Below are positions 1 to 14,200 of a DNA stretch of 64,000 bases, piece by piece. The position numbers and the translations under genes were made by a program. Within the stretch, counting starts at the first letter, position 1, and each line of letters opens with the position of its first letter. The notes beneath the pieces are model-generated. The model did not search any database. It had not been told where the DNA came from and saw nothing but the letters and a program-made list of their open reading frames with translations. The stretch comes from Litoditis marina. Lineage: Eukaryota; Nematoda; Chromadorea; Rhabditida; Rhabditidae. The DNA is taken from positions 1,116,001 to 1,180,000 of the forward strand of contig OZ038433.1 in NCBI GenBank assembly GCA_964036275.1, read 5' to 3'.

Positions 1-303
1 GGTCTATACATTCAGTATTCTATTCAAATCTAAAGCGTTCATGATATAACATTGTTGATGACGTCAATTTACTCTTTGGAACAGGAAAAGAGGAAGAGGG
101 AAGGACAGGAGAAAAGAAACCAAAAATAGAAAGAGAGCGTCGATATAACGGAAGAAAACTAGAGTCTATCCGCAAACATTCAAACTACTCGCGACGTTGT
201 GATATGTTTTTTTTTTCATATCTGAGCCGTCCCAACATTTCGGTCAGCAAACAAAATCGGCTTACACAATATTGTTACAGTTTTTCAAAATGTGTGTTTC
301 CAG

Positions 304-2233
304 AAGTGGATTTGCCGGCGAGGACTGTTCCGAGATCACGGATATCTGCTCCAGTGCCAATCCGTGTCGCAATGGAGCAGACTGTGTCCCCAGTCAGCTG
401 GGACGATTCAAGTGCAACTGTCTGCCGGGATGGGAGGGAGAGACGTGCGAAGTCAATATAGGTAGGTTCTCATCTGTTTATATTTTATATATACTATTTC
501 AAGGGGGAATTGGTACTTTTCCACTTTCTAAATATTATTGGTTACAGCAAGAATTGTAAGTTAATACTGTCAACGTGAACCCTTGTGTGACCTTCTCTGT
601 GAAAAATTGATTTTCCAAATCGCTGAAATTTTACACTCATTATTTATTTCAATAAGGCTAAATCCAATATTTTATTGATAAAACAGAGATCATGACGTCA
701 TAGGACTAGAAATGAAACAATAGTGTACAGAAATAGAAAACCGTATGGTCGGAATGGAAAAACAGTCGAGAGGACATTTTTTTTCTGAGGGTATTTAATG
801 GCAAGAATTATCATACAGTTAATCTAAACCTACTTATGCGTACATGAAAGAAAACCGGGAAAAGTTGATTTCCATTCAACATTGAGATTTCATCAATCTG
901 GTAATGAAGGTATCATTGAATCTATAAGAATGTTCATGTACTAACAAACTTTGTTCAATGGCTGTTGCTGGAGAATGTATACAAACTAAGTACAAAGACC
1001 GCGGGGTTTCATGAGGCATAGCGTATAAAGTTCACGAGATAGCTGACATGAGGAGTAAACTTTCTTCGAATTTTGTTCGGGATAGCTTTTTACCGATTGA
1101 ACCCAGTTGACTATGCGATGTTGGGATAGACCTTTTTGGGTGGCTCGGCGTAGTCGGGGTTAAAGGGCGGGTGCGGAGCGGTAGGTTCGTGTTGGGACAC
1201 CGGGGAGAAGTCGCTGAGCGTCTGGTAGAATTTCCGGGTCAGCAGCCATTCGAACAGACTGTAATGGAATTGATAAAATATGATCTAGCAATACATCACA
1301 TGGCCAAAGTTTTGAAATTATCAGTGTGCGTGTGAGACTATTGGACCTTGACCCTGAATTGAGTTTTCATTCTGTATCTCTCAAGAAAACTTGATTTCTA
1401 TCCTGATTTAAATTATTTGTTGAACTCGGTCAATTTTTATTTCAAAATTTCATTATGAGAGAAAACATTCTGCAGCCGTTTTGAAGCTGTTGGTTTTACA
1501 GCATTTCAAGTAAAAAAAACATCTTCTTTGACCTACCTATAGAGTGTGAAACAGAGGGAGAGAGCGAGGAAGGCAGCTGCGTACAGTTGTAGTTCTCCCT
1601 TCAACTCTATCTTCTCTTTCTCGTCCAACGTCTCCACGAAAAACCACTGGAATTTCAATAGTCACTCGATCGTACGTAGATCAAATCAGAATATTTAAAT
1701 TCACACTAGTTGTATGAGAGACGAAAACATGTCAGGTTTTCTATATTTCTGTGGAAAACCAGGCAGAAATTGATCATTTGCTCATTATCGTGCGTAAACT
1801 AATATTTTTTTGTGTATGAAGTTTATTCACTTTTTCCCTTTCCTCATCTCACTACTCGGATACGTGACGTTTGAGCTTTTGACGTTTAAGCTTTTTCTAA
1901 GCCAAGTAGCTGATTACTGATTGGATGGAACTAAAAATGGATGAATTCTTGAGAGGATCACAAACTGACCTCATAGATGGAGAATATGAAGCTGTTCATT
2001 GAAGTGGCCCCCCGGTTCAGGAGGTAGATCATGAGCACTATGGTGGCCGCACCCGCACATATGACAAGACCACTAATCAGGGCTATTCTGCAGACAAAAA
2101 TAAGTGACTATCTTTGTCTCATTTTCTTTCTGTCCTTCCCTCTCTATCTCTCTTCCTCTTTCTCCTCTTTCATCTTTCGCTTTCTTCCTGTCTCACTTTC
2201 TCTCCTTCTCTCTCTCTCTCTCTCTCGCTCTCT

Positions 2234-2271
<38 letters not shown>

Positions 2272-5200
2272 TCCCCCTCTCTCGATCTAACCTCGGATAA
2301 CAGTATCTGGCTATATTCCTCCGATGTGCCAGTATAATAAACACCGTCCCGATCACCTGACAGACCAAAAATGCGGTGAAGAAAAGGAAAGCCAGTACAT
2401 TCACCCAGTGCCTGTAAAATTTAAATTCAACAAAATTGAGGCGAAAAACATGAAGAAACAGAATATCTATGAACTGTTAGAAAATGCTGTAGATAGAACT
2501 ATCATAAAACCATGTAGACCATAATTATATCGAAGAAATGGTCGGGAAAAGCAGTGATATTCGTTCTCAGTCTCTTCTGAACATTTTCTCTCCCAACTAT
2601 AATTTAGTCCGAAGTGCCATTAACGTTTCTCTCGGCAATGTCAGTGTATCTTTCTTCAATCTAAGCTAGTTTGCGGACTAATCTTCTTTCTTCGTTTTTT
2701 CAGTGGTAAGCCATACTGATGAGCGGGCCAGGACAGAAGGGCGAAGTCTGGGTGACGGAAAAAACCAAAAGGGCGGAATAAGAAATTGCGCATAAGAGTT
2801 GGAAACAAGTTCCAGTAGTTTTATGATATCCCGAAACTGTTACAAAGAAGCTTTTTTTTCAGCTGCTTGACCAGAAACGTACGCGAAATGTTGTGTAAAA
2901 CGTCAAAAACGCACGTTTCACCCTTAATTTTCGTTTTGGTGTGTTTCGTACATCCAAAAACTTTGCATTTGAGCGCTAGTGTGATTCTGAAAACACTAAA
3001 ACGATTTCAACTCGGGAAGTTGTTTCACCACTTAACTTTTCCTACTCATGTCACATATTCGTCTTGCCAGTCGGCAAACTCCTTGAATAATTCAGCTAAT
3101 TCCGTCACTCAGATTGCGCAGAGCACGCAATTCGGGGGGGGGGGATTAATTGTTGCGCGCCCCTTCATTGTTGTCCGTTGATTAAGGCTCTCTTCTGAAG
3201 AGGACATGTTGTGCGCACATATTAGATTACTAGCTAAATGAAGCAGCTCTCTAATAATAGTTGGACCAAATGTTTACACTACGGAAATAGAGAAAGTTAC
3301 AACTTTACTCGATGAAAACATTTCTATTGTTTGGAACGTGATTCATAAAAAAACGTACTTAAAAGGTTAGTAAACGCAAAAAAAACACGTTTTCTCATAT
3401 TTACACTAGGCTATATTCACAAGTTGTGAATGGGCGCAGGGTGTCAATTATTTGAAGTCTGGCATGAGTGGTAACAACCTACGCAAAGCCGAGAACCCCA
3501 GTTTTTTATTTAGGTTTTTGATGTCCATTTTCTCTTAGAAAAATCTCCACGAGTAACTAATGTATTCGTCGAAAGTGGTAGAATAAGCATTCCTTAGGGG
3601 ATGCTTTCCAATATGATGAATTGCGCAGAAAAACAATGTTTATGAGGCTATGAAAAGCAGTTCTAACGCAGGCAGACATGAATTCGAAGGAAAGTTGAAT
3701 TACTACCCAAAAAATCATAAAATGTTGGGATAATATTGTATTTCGTATCGTGTTGAAAATCTAATCTAAAGTTCATGACCTCATTTAAGACTACAATTGG
3801 AAACGTAATTAATAAGAATCGCTGGTATGAAGTTGTTTCGAGACATGTACAGAAATTAAACGATGATTGAATTGCTCTCTCTCTCTCTCCTCTCTCTCTC
3901 TTTCTCTCTCTCTTTCGTTCTTTCTGTACAAGGTTTGCAAAACTCCAAAACTTGGTAGGTCGAATTAGTTGCTGAGCATTTCTCGAGACTGAGCAGTACT
4001 TCCCATCAAAGATCGTGGTTATGCTAATAGTCTTCCTCTCATTTCAAATGTCATAAACAACGGCTAGACAGCATGCAGGAAAACATTCCCAACGAACCAA
4101 TGTTCACCTATTTTGCTCAAACTCGCGGATCAGAGAAGTTATTTAAGTTTATATCTACTATCAATATAATTAGCAAAACATTGAACACGAAAGGTGTCCA
4201 ATAACCTACATTACATTTGAGTTTCCCGCTTTTAAAACTTCAAAAACTAAAACAGTTGTCCATTTGAAACTCACGGATCAAATAATGTGTCGTAGAGTAC
4301 GTTGAAGGATTTATACGCGAAAATGGCCACAATCAAGGTGTCGAAACAGGAAAGTACCTGGAAACGGTAGGGTTCACCTATGTGTTTTTGTAGTTTGATC
4401 TACCTCGCACAACAAAAGTTTAGTTTACGACGAGATTGTCACGAGATCAAACTACATCTCCAATGATCGTTGTTCATGATACATGCATCTCGTGCCAACT
4501 GCATATTCAATTATAGAACGGAAGTTACATATTCCAAAGTAGTATTAAAAAGTTGAATATTATTTTGAATCGCTTTCTTTCGCGCCGTTCCACTTACCGT
4601 AACACATTTGTGAACGGGCCAGCAGCAGCAGAGCAGCATTTTCTTCGTTTGGAGAAGCGAGATCGATGCGGTCCTGGAGACTCGCCCCGCCCATTTCCCC
4701 ATTTATGCACAGATGAATTGCGGGAACCGTGCGGCAGTTGCGTTGAGAAGCTGGATCGAACTGTTATATACTAGAAGTAAATTGAATGGTCACGTAAAGT
4801 AAGCATTCTAATGAGGCATCGTGCACTTTGTCATTGCACGTTTCTGAGTTGTGCTGTGTTCAACATGTTTTACGTGACTGTTCAATTGACCAACAGTATG
4901 ATAGAACGTTGAGAAAGAATGGTTTAGTAACAAAGAACACTTTATGACGCGTCTACGGACAATGAAATTAATTGCGGGGTGTAGGAAAATCAGGTTTTCA
5001 ACGAGAGGGACGGAGGGATAGAAAAAAACTATTTGGGTGCATTTGTGAATAATCCTGAGGAATAACTATGGAGTACTCAGAAGCAAATTGCACAACGTCT
5101 AAACTTTTAGTTTTTCGATGAGACCATAGATATAAAGTGTACATCCCTCGAATAATACTCATTAATCTCGAAAGTCGAGAAATGTTCTGAACATATGATA

Positions 5201-8200
5201 AGGAAAACAACTGTATGTCTGTATGAAAAACAGTTGTCATCGAACAACCTTGGTGTTTCGATTAAAAGTAACTCACACGAGGCTCGTTCTAATTTGCGAA
5301 CATTGGGGCGTAATTCGATCAGAAAAGCAGAAGAAAACAAAGATTATTTGATCAGATAGATTTACATGTATTCCTATGATACATCGATTGTGCGGTAACA
5401 GCTGTTACTCAAACTAAAAAAAATATAGCACAGATACGAGAGAAAGAGACGAAGCGAGAGAAGGAAAAGAAAAGAAGTAACGAAAGCAAGTGAGATATAT
5501 GTATGGGATAAAAGCAAGGAACGTGAAAAACTAGTTAGAAACGAACTCGAAAAGTAGAAAACAACCCTAACATTGGAGTGAAATTGAAGAAGTGGGCGGG
5601 TTTGTCTGGTTTCGTAACATAGTAGACACTTGGACAGTAATAAATAGGCTGTTATCTTACCCCTAACCTCTCTTTGTATGACTCAACAGTTGTTGACAAG
5701 TTTGGTGGGAATATTCGTAACAAAGTTCATTTGCTGTCATGAAATGGACTTTTTCAAAGAACATTTCGAATTTCTTAATAATTGCACATTCTTACATGAA
5801 AACTTGAGTGCAATCAACTAAGCTGAAACTAGAATGTTTTACTTTCATACTGTCCGAAGATACCAAACATTAGAAAACTGGGTTTGAACTGTGATTTGGA
5901 AGAAAGAACTTTGGAGTGTCAGAAGCTTCAGTAATTGACAAGATTAGCTGTTTACATCATCTCACTGTCGACAGTCGTTCACGTTTAAAAAAACGTGAAA
6001 ATTAGCCTACCCAAAAACGTGAAAATTAGCCTACTCTTCTAGTGCATTGCAAATGTACTTCTCCGTTGTTTTCTTATGAAATAAATGTCAGTTGAATTAA
6101 TATCCCATCTCAATATTATTTACTATTTTTATACTTATAATTGTTTTTGAAGTTTTCCATTTCCTATTTCCATTTCTCATTTTCTTATTTCCAGACGACT
6201 GTGCGACTTCTCCGTGTGCGTTGAACACCACCTGTCACGACCTCATCAACGACTTTGAATGCGAGTGTCCCAAGGGGTTCACCGGAAAGAGATGCAACGC
6301 CAAAGGTACGGGGGACAAAAATGAAAGCTATAGTCAAAATAGTTACAGTTTGCAACAATGGTTATACTCCCAGTCAATTGCCCAGTCACGTAAAACATGT
6401 TACACACATGCGACTTTTGGAAACCAAAAAGTGTTTCTTTATAAAATTTGAAACTTTCTTTTTTTTTACTAAAACGTTGACTTTGGTGTAATGAGTTAAT
6501 TTCATTCATATAAATCCTAAAAGATATTATTTTAATGATATTAACCATTGTATTCTATTTTTCTAACAACAGAATTCAGAAATGTGCAATGAGAAGTGCA
6601 CGACGCCTCATTAGAGTGCTAAATTCACGTGACTATTGAATTGACTTCTATTATAAGAGAAAACTAATATAAGGAGTACGATTAGCCTCTACCCTAAACA
6701 ATATCTGAGTTGTGGTTTCATCTGGCGGCGTAGCAATCCCCACAAAAGTTCATGAGATCACCTCTTGAGATATTAGCACGAGCGTCTCATGATATTCTAT
6801 TGATCGCTATGCTACAACATTGAGAGTTCACGAGTAGCTCATGAGGTATCTCATGAGAAACTCATATGAACTTCTCATGAGGTCGGACGGTTTGCTACGC
6901 CGCCTGGGAGCACAGTTGATCTCATGAATTTCGATAGAAAGCAGGGGATCAAACTACAAACACAGCAGTTCGGAGGGTGATGTACTATCATTGAAACCCC
7001 CCTTATTATGATCGCCCACCTAATTGGTTTGTAAACAAAAAGACTACAAATCAACTGTAGGAAACAAGTGTTTGTGAGAAACCTAGTATTTTCTAATCAA
7101 TAACTACCCACATTTCAGACGATTTGTGTTCCTCGAACCCGTGTGAACATGGTATTTGTGTGGACACCCTGTTCCAGCAGAAATGCATTTGCGAGGAGGG
7201 GTGGACTGGAGAACGGTTCGTTCAGAAAACATTAAACTATATTTGGTTTTTGTAACGTGATAGTACAGTTGTAGTTCTTTTCTTAAAACATTCTATGTAC
7301 TGGGAATTACATAGAATGTTTTAAGAAAAATTACATAGAATGTTTTCGAACTGCAAATTTAACATAAAATCTGGTCCAAGTCTCCAAAAACTTCACATCG
7401 AATCGAACTCTGAGAAACGACAGAGTTACTACAGCTTAGGTTTGTTGATATAATTTCATTTTCAGATGTGATGAGACGATCAATGAGTGTGCCAGTGATC
7501 CTTGTAAGAATGGAGCCACCTGTACCCAGAAGGTGAACTCAAAATTATTTATCAGCTTTTGGATGTTTTATACTAAAATACTTATTATATATTTCGTGTA
7601 TTCGAGGAGACGAGCGACAATCTCTGGCATTACAGTAATTTAGTTATGAAGCTCATTCATCACACTGTTTCGAAAAGACTACCTTCATGCTATTTTTACA
7701 AATACCTTCATGCTGTTTTTCTCTCGAAAAAAGGTACATTATTTGCTCTCGAAATCTGATTCTATGTAGTTGTACACATGAATCGATAGAGTTCATCAGT
7801 TCTCAATTAGCTGAAATCATACCCTTTTTTTGCGTTTCTGTTAGTATTTACTTCCTTTTCTTGCAGGTTGGCGGCTTCAGTTGTCATTGCGCGGCTGGCT
7901 ATAAGGGGGCTAGATGCCAGCACCTCGTGGACCATTGTGCCACCGACCCCTGCAGCAACAACGGTTAGTCGCTGTTTCAATGAACTTGATGTAGTCCGAG
8001 GGGTGACACAGTTTATATAAGAGGCATCCATTTAAATAGTTTTTCAAAAATCAAATATTATGCAAATCTGGTCAATTTTTTATTTATTGCCGAGAAACTT
8101 AGAATATGGTCGCTTTCTGGTTCCGTTTCGCAGACTTTACTGTCCAAATAAATGACGAGGGTCAATTATTTTCTTGAAGTCTGACAACGGTCATTATTTT

Positions 8201-11200
8201 ACACATTACTTTTGACAATCGTCAGTTACTTGCATACTGAAACTGACCACTGTCAAAACTGTATTTGCAAACCACCTGTCTCAGCCGGGAATCGAACCTG
8301 ACCCCGTCAGTTCAAAAGCGCAGGCGCTAACCACTACGCTACAGCGGCTACTGAGTAGGTGTGCGAGTTTCTGTGAGTCATGCCGGGAGCGCGTTAAGCC
8401 GCGGGCCACGTTAGCTGGGGGTGCCCCCCAGACCCCCGCGGACTTCTTTTTAATGTCGAGAAAATTAATTTAAAAAAGTTCATTTCGTTTTTATTGGTCA
8501 ATTTCATAAGTAACCGGGTTTCTTGATAACTTTACCGGTTTTTGGTAATATTTCAGGTTACCACATAGGTAACCGGTTGGTAACCCGAAACTTTATTTTG
8601 GTTACTGTACAAATAAACGGTAAAACCACAATGAAAAACTAACAGGTATCCGATTTCTCATTTCAGGTTACCCCGCGGTTACCTACTGAGGTAACCTACA
8701 GATTAGTTTACTAAAAACTGGTAAGGGTACCAAATAAACCCGGTTACTTATTTAATTCATCGATCTCATTAGTTTTCATTATTCAAATCTGTCTCGTTAT
8801 ATGAGCGATCAGTACGATTTGGCTGGCGCATGTTATATCCGCGACAGTCGATGCCCTAACTACTGGCTCGGTAGCGCAGTGGCAGTGTGTCTGCCTTTTG
8901 CCCTGGCGCCCGCAGGTTCGATCCCGCAAACATTCTGACAGTGGTCAGAATTACACAGAATGAACGAGGCAATTCATTGACGAATGCCAGAAAAACCAGA
9001 ATATTAATTGACCGTCGTCAAAAAGCCTGTTTTCACTTCTGACAGTTGTCAGTAAGTTTTCTGACTAGAAACCGAAGATGTGGAGAATTGTGCGAAATTT
9101 GATGGAAACATGCTCCACGAAAAAATGACCAGATTGGCATAATATTTGAATTTTGAAAAACTATTTAAATGGACGCCTCTTATATGCTGTCGCAAGCTCG
9201 ATTCAAACTCTCTCGAAGAGTTTGCAAAAGCTATTCACTAGACTACTGAAGTTCTTGTTGAACTTGAAAAATTAACTACTATATCGGAAAACTTGAGCTT
9301 TTATAGTGCAGTATAGTCCTGAAACATTCTACAATCACGAAAAATCTGAGCGTGCAATTTCAAATGACCATTGTGACAGTTTCGTTTGTTTTCCGCTGAT
9401 ACATGGCGCAGTGTCAATACTTTCCATACTTTGTAGCCACTTGTACGAACCTGGGTCCCTCGTACCATTGTTCATGTCCACTTGGTTTCGACGGAGTTCA
9501 CTGTGAACACAACACAGACGAATGCAAACTCGGCAAATGTCACGTCAATGGAACACAGGTTTGTTGGTTTTTGATATAGTTCGTTTCAACCATTGATAGA
9601 AGCCAGTTACAGTACATTTTAGTGGGCGGAGTCATTTATGTTGGAAAGTTGCCAAAGTTTCCAACAGCGACCAGTCTAATCAAAGTTGTTGCATAAGCTG
9701 GGTATCGAACTCAACTCCGTTAGGTAGCGCGGCGCCCACAAGCAGCCGGCCATTTGAACATGATGGCAAAAACTGAAAAAAGTGATACCCAATCATCTTT
9801 CCTGACCGTTTTTGAAAGCTAATTTCATAGCACAAAAAATTGTTTAAATTACTCCCCGATTATGTGGTAACCTTTTGAGAGCAAAAAATTTGCAAAAATC
9901 TTAAAATGACTACTTCTCGAATTTTATTTGTAATGAAAAGACTAGCAAGCTGCCAGATCAATCGCCTGCAATGTAGGGTGCGCTCGGCCAGCATGGCTGA
10001 CTGCTATCGATGGGTGAAACTAACTATATGTTGAGTGGGGAGTGTAGAGAGGAGGATAAAGCGTGACAGCTAGGAGTTTCTGACAAACGTTGGTTATCCT
10101 TCAAGACATTGGTTCTCAGTCGAGAATTACAATCTACTTTCACATACAAATTTTCAAACAAACATCCAGTTGTAAGCAACATTCTCTATTCCGCTAATTG
10201 TTTTCGTATTTATTTATTCAGTATTTCGAACTTATGCTACTTTTATATGTGAAACTTCAGTTTAGCAACATTGAACTGATCTTTTCCAGCACTGCGAAGA
10301 CGGTGTGAACACATTCAGCTGTGTGTGCAAACCGGGTTACACCGGAACGTACTGTGACGTCAAAGTGGATCAGGTACGGTAACGGTCATTCCATGTTTTG
10401 TCCTTCTCATTCTTCGATTCGAAGATTTTGATTCAATTAGTATTCAAGTGGACTGGTCAAAGTTTCCAACTGCAAATTGTGAGATAGATTAGATATCTCT
10501 GATTATCACAATATTCTCTGCTTGCTTGAGAATTATTTATTTTCAGTGTGCTTCTCTGCCGTGTCAAAACAATGGGTCGTGTGTGGATATGGGGGCATCG
10601 TTCAGGTGTATCTGCGAGAGGGGATGGAGTGGCGAGAGGTACGCTACTCTATGAGGGATGAAATCATTTTTAGAATTCACTAAAGTGATAATTAATCAAA
10701 ACACCGATCGAATTCAAGACCAGCTAGAAAGACGAGTTACAAACAGCTGACTTTGTTGCTTGAAAGGGTGTGGATTCAGTTCATCTAAAACAAACAGAAA
10801 TCTCAATATCCTTCTGTGTTCAGGTGCGAGAAAGAAACAGGGTCTTGTGACATGAACCCGTGTAGGAATGATGGAAAATGTGTCCGGTTGGCCGATGACT
10901 ATTTCTGCGTCTGTCCTGAAGGTATGCCGGGAGAGATACAAAGAAAGAAAGAGCAAGAAAAAGACAGAAAAGCAGAGAAATAAAGAGAGTGAAAGAAAAA
11001 AGAAAGAAAGAGAAAGTAAGAACTCATGAAGAAAGAGGAAAATAAGAGCAGAGAGAGAGAGCGGGAGAAAATGGAGAGGGAGAAAACCGAGAAATAGCAA
11101 ATAAGCATAGAAAAGTTGATAGATACAGACACAGAGAGAGAAGAAGGGGGTGACCGGAAAAACGAAAAACGTGTACCATGGAGAGGTCTTCTCTTTCTTC

Positions 11201-14200
11201 AGGTGTGAGTGGAAAGAACTGCGAGTTAGCTCCGAACCGTTGTCTGGGTGGGCCTTGTCTCAACGAGGGGGTCTGCGGCGATTTCGGTTCGAGACTCGAG
11301 TGCTCCTGTACCAAGCACTTCACCGGACTCGGTCAGTTTTAGCGATTATTTTCGAAAAAGAACGGCCATGTGGTCCAATCGGAACGCTCCAGTCCTTTAA
11401 ACTGCAATACATTTTTCAATTGCAGTTTAAAGGACCGTTGACATCGGATTGGTCCACATAATCGTCCTCCTTTAGAGACAGTCATTAAATTCAAAGAAAA
11501 CTAGAGAATTGAAATTTTCCCACAGAAAAGTAGGAAGTGACGTAGTTTACGAATTAGGACGAAAAGTGACGAGGTAAAACTAAAAGCATAGTGGGATAAG
11601 GCAACATCTACCACTATACGTTTGCTTTGGAAAAAACCCTATGATATGTTCTGAAAATACAGGTCAAATTAGAAAAGTGTAATCGTATTTCGTAACTTCC
11701 TAATTTGTTCCATTACAGGTTGTCAATACAGTTCTGAGGTGTGTACGGCGGACAGCTGTCAGAATGGCGCCTCCTGCCTTCCCACCGGACACGGCGGATT
11801 CCAGTGCATCTGTCCCGCTGGTACGTTTTTCAACCTACATGTTCGGCGGAAAAAAAATATTCATATTGTTCAATCACAGTTGAACAATGATATATAATAG
11901 CGACTCGGAACGTGAATTTCCATACCGCTACAATCAATAATTCCAATAGAATGATAAAAAATAAAAGGATTAAACTTCTCTGTCACGCGCAAAGTGTGAC
12001 ACCAGACTGAACTACGTCTCAGGCGGCGTAGCAATCCCCACAAAGTTCATGAGATCACCTCATGAGATATTAGCACGCGTCTATCATGAGATTCTATTGT
12101 ACAACATTGAGAGTTTACGAGTAGCTCATGAGGTATCTCATGAGAAACTCATATGAACATCTCATGAGGTTGGACGGTTTGCTACGCCGCCAGACAAACA
12201 CAATTTATAGAGTTTGCTCTTATCAATTCGAAGCAAACGCACACCTTGTATGCGCTATGCATATGTGTTTGTAGTTTGATCCCATTGCTTTTTGGTTGAG
12301 ACGCGTGAGTTATGACGTACATCAATATCAAACTACAACTAAAACATAGTCACTCTCTACATCTATATCGTACTGCAGGTTTCACCGGGGACCATTGTGA
12401 CGAGAACATAGACGACTGTTCCTCGAGTCCCTGTCCCCTGGGGTCCTCCTGTGTGGACCAGATCAATGGGGTTCATTGTCAATGTCCCTTCAACATGACG
12501 GGCACCGATTGTGAAAAGGTACATTAATATAGAATACAGTACCAATACATATTGATTTGAATGTTTAGTGAACCGAGATAAATTTATAAATACTGAAATG
12601 TGTGCAGACAGTCACAAAGCACGCATGGGACTTACTGGAATTTCGGTCGTACAATGAACATAGTTGAAGGAGATCACAATAAGTTCAAAATTGAATGATA
12701 TTATACACAGCTGAAAAAGTACAATCGAGGTTCAGCCAATCGAAGAGGACTACGACCTGCGATTCCTGGACAGACTCCGCCCGGCGGTGGCCACCCAGGC
12801 AGTTCCCCTGAGAGTCAGGGGAAAGGAGATGTCACTCGCCCTCTGGGTCCGGTTCGACGAGAAACTACAGAAGGGAACCGTTCTCTCGGTATACAACAGC
12901 AGGTTTGTGGTTTGGTCTATGACTGACTTCAGAAAAAGGCACATTAAAGCAGGACGAATATGTGGACCGATCCCGTGTCAACGGTCCTTTAAACTGGTAT
13001 TGAAAAATGTATTGCAGTTTAAAGGACTGAACCGTTGCGATTGGACCACATAATCGTCCTTCTTTAACAAGGCAAACTGAAAATCAGAATTTCACACCAC
13101 ATATAATTCGGATAGTTGTGAGAGTATTAGCTAATTATGGTGATATGTGACCATTTACATCACAGTTATCCTCAGGAAAATGAGAAAATTGATATCTGAA
13201 CATTACGTTTTCTGTATATTTCATGAAGGTCAAATTTGCGATTTAGAAAATTTGCCTAGGAGTGCCTTTTCATTGAAACTGCTGATAGATTTTCCTTAGA
13301 GTTGAAATACCGTTCTCCGTTTCCAGTCAGTCCAACTACTCCTCCAACCCCCGTGAGGTCCTGCGAGTTACCTCGGAGGGTGTGGATGTCACTCTCTTCG
13401 ACGTGCTCCAGCTCACATTCCCCAGCTCACAGAAGATCAACAATGGAGCATGGAATCATCTGGTACGTCTCACAAACTTTGTGCTCAACTTCATTTGGAG
13501 CAGTTCGTGCCACCAATGTTGGGACTATCCAGAATGAAAACTATAATAAATCTAGTTGCAGTGTACTGTTGATTTGTTTCATACTCAACACTAGACTTCT
13601 AAAAAAACTTTTCATTTAAAATTATTTCAAGTCAATTTTGTGGTACTATAGTAAGTGCCAAATTTATAATTTTTGGTCTCTCGCCGGAATCGAACCTGCG
13701 TGCAAACGATTCGTAGCAAAGCGCTAACCACTGGGCAATTAAAGCACATATCGGGTAAACTTTGGAATCGGAGACATGTGTGCGTACACAGCGGAAAATG
13801 AGATATACATACCTTCGCGCCATTCCGTTGCCAACGACTATAATAAAACCCAAATACTCAACGCAATCCATTCCTTCAGCTGAACTATTTCATTGAGAAT
13901 TGAACTAAACGTTACCTTACGTCACTTTTGCCCAACTTTCTGAACAATATACGGAATCTGCACGTAGTTTTCATTTTTTGCAGTTTTCCCTGGTTCTCTC
14001 TCCTCTCCGTTCTCTTTCAAACGTTTCCGAATTGTATCTTTCCAGGTGTTCACCTGGTCTTCCGAGGAAGGATCGTACTCTCTCATCTGGAACTCCATCA
14101 GAATCTTCTCCGATGTAGACTACGGAAAGGGAGAGACTCTTGACATGAAGTTAGTGGCTAGATGTTTTAATTCTTCTATATTTTCTTCATTTAGAAAAAA

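Noticed and set aside
2031..2404. Plus-strand SLSLSL frames
   Set aside because: Generated by the (CT)n microsatellite and the reverse side of real minus-strand exons.
8865..8935. Forward tRNA gene
   Set aside because: A and B boxes are present but the stems do not pair properly, and an inverted partner lies at 8280; interpreted as a SINE head.
10714..11132. Minus-strand frames rich in F, L and S
   Set aside because: Reverse reading of a GA-rich intron and an EGF exon; low complexity.
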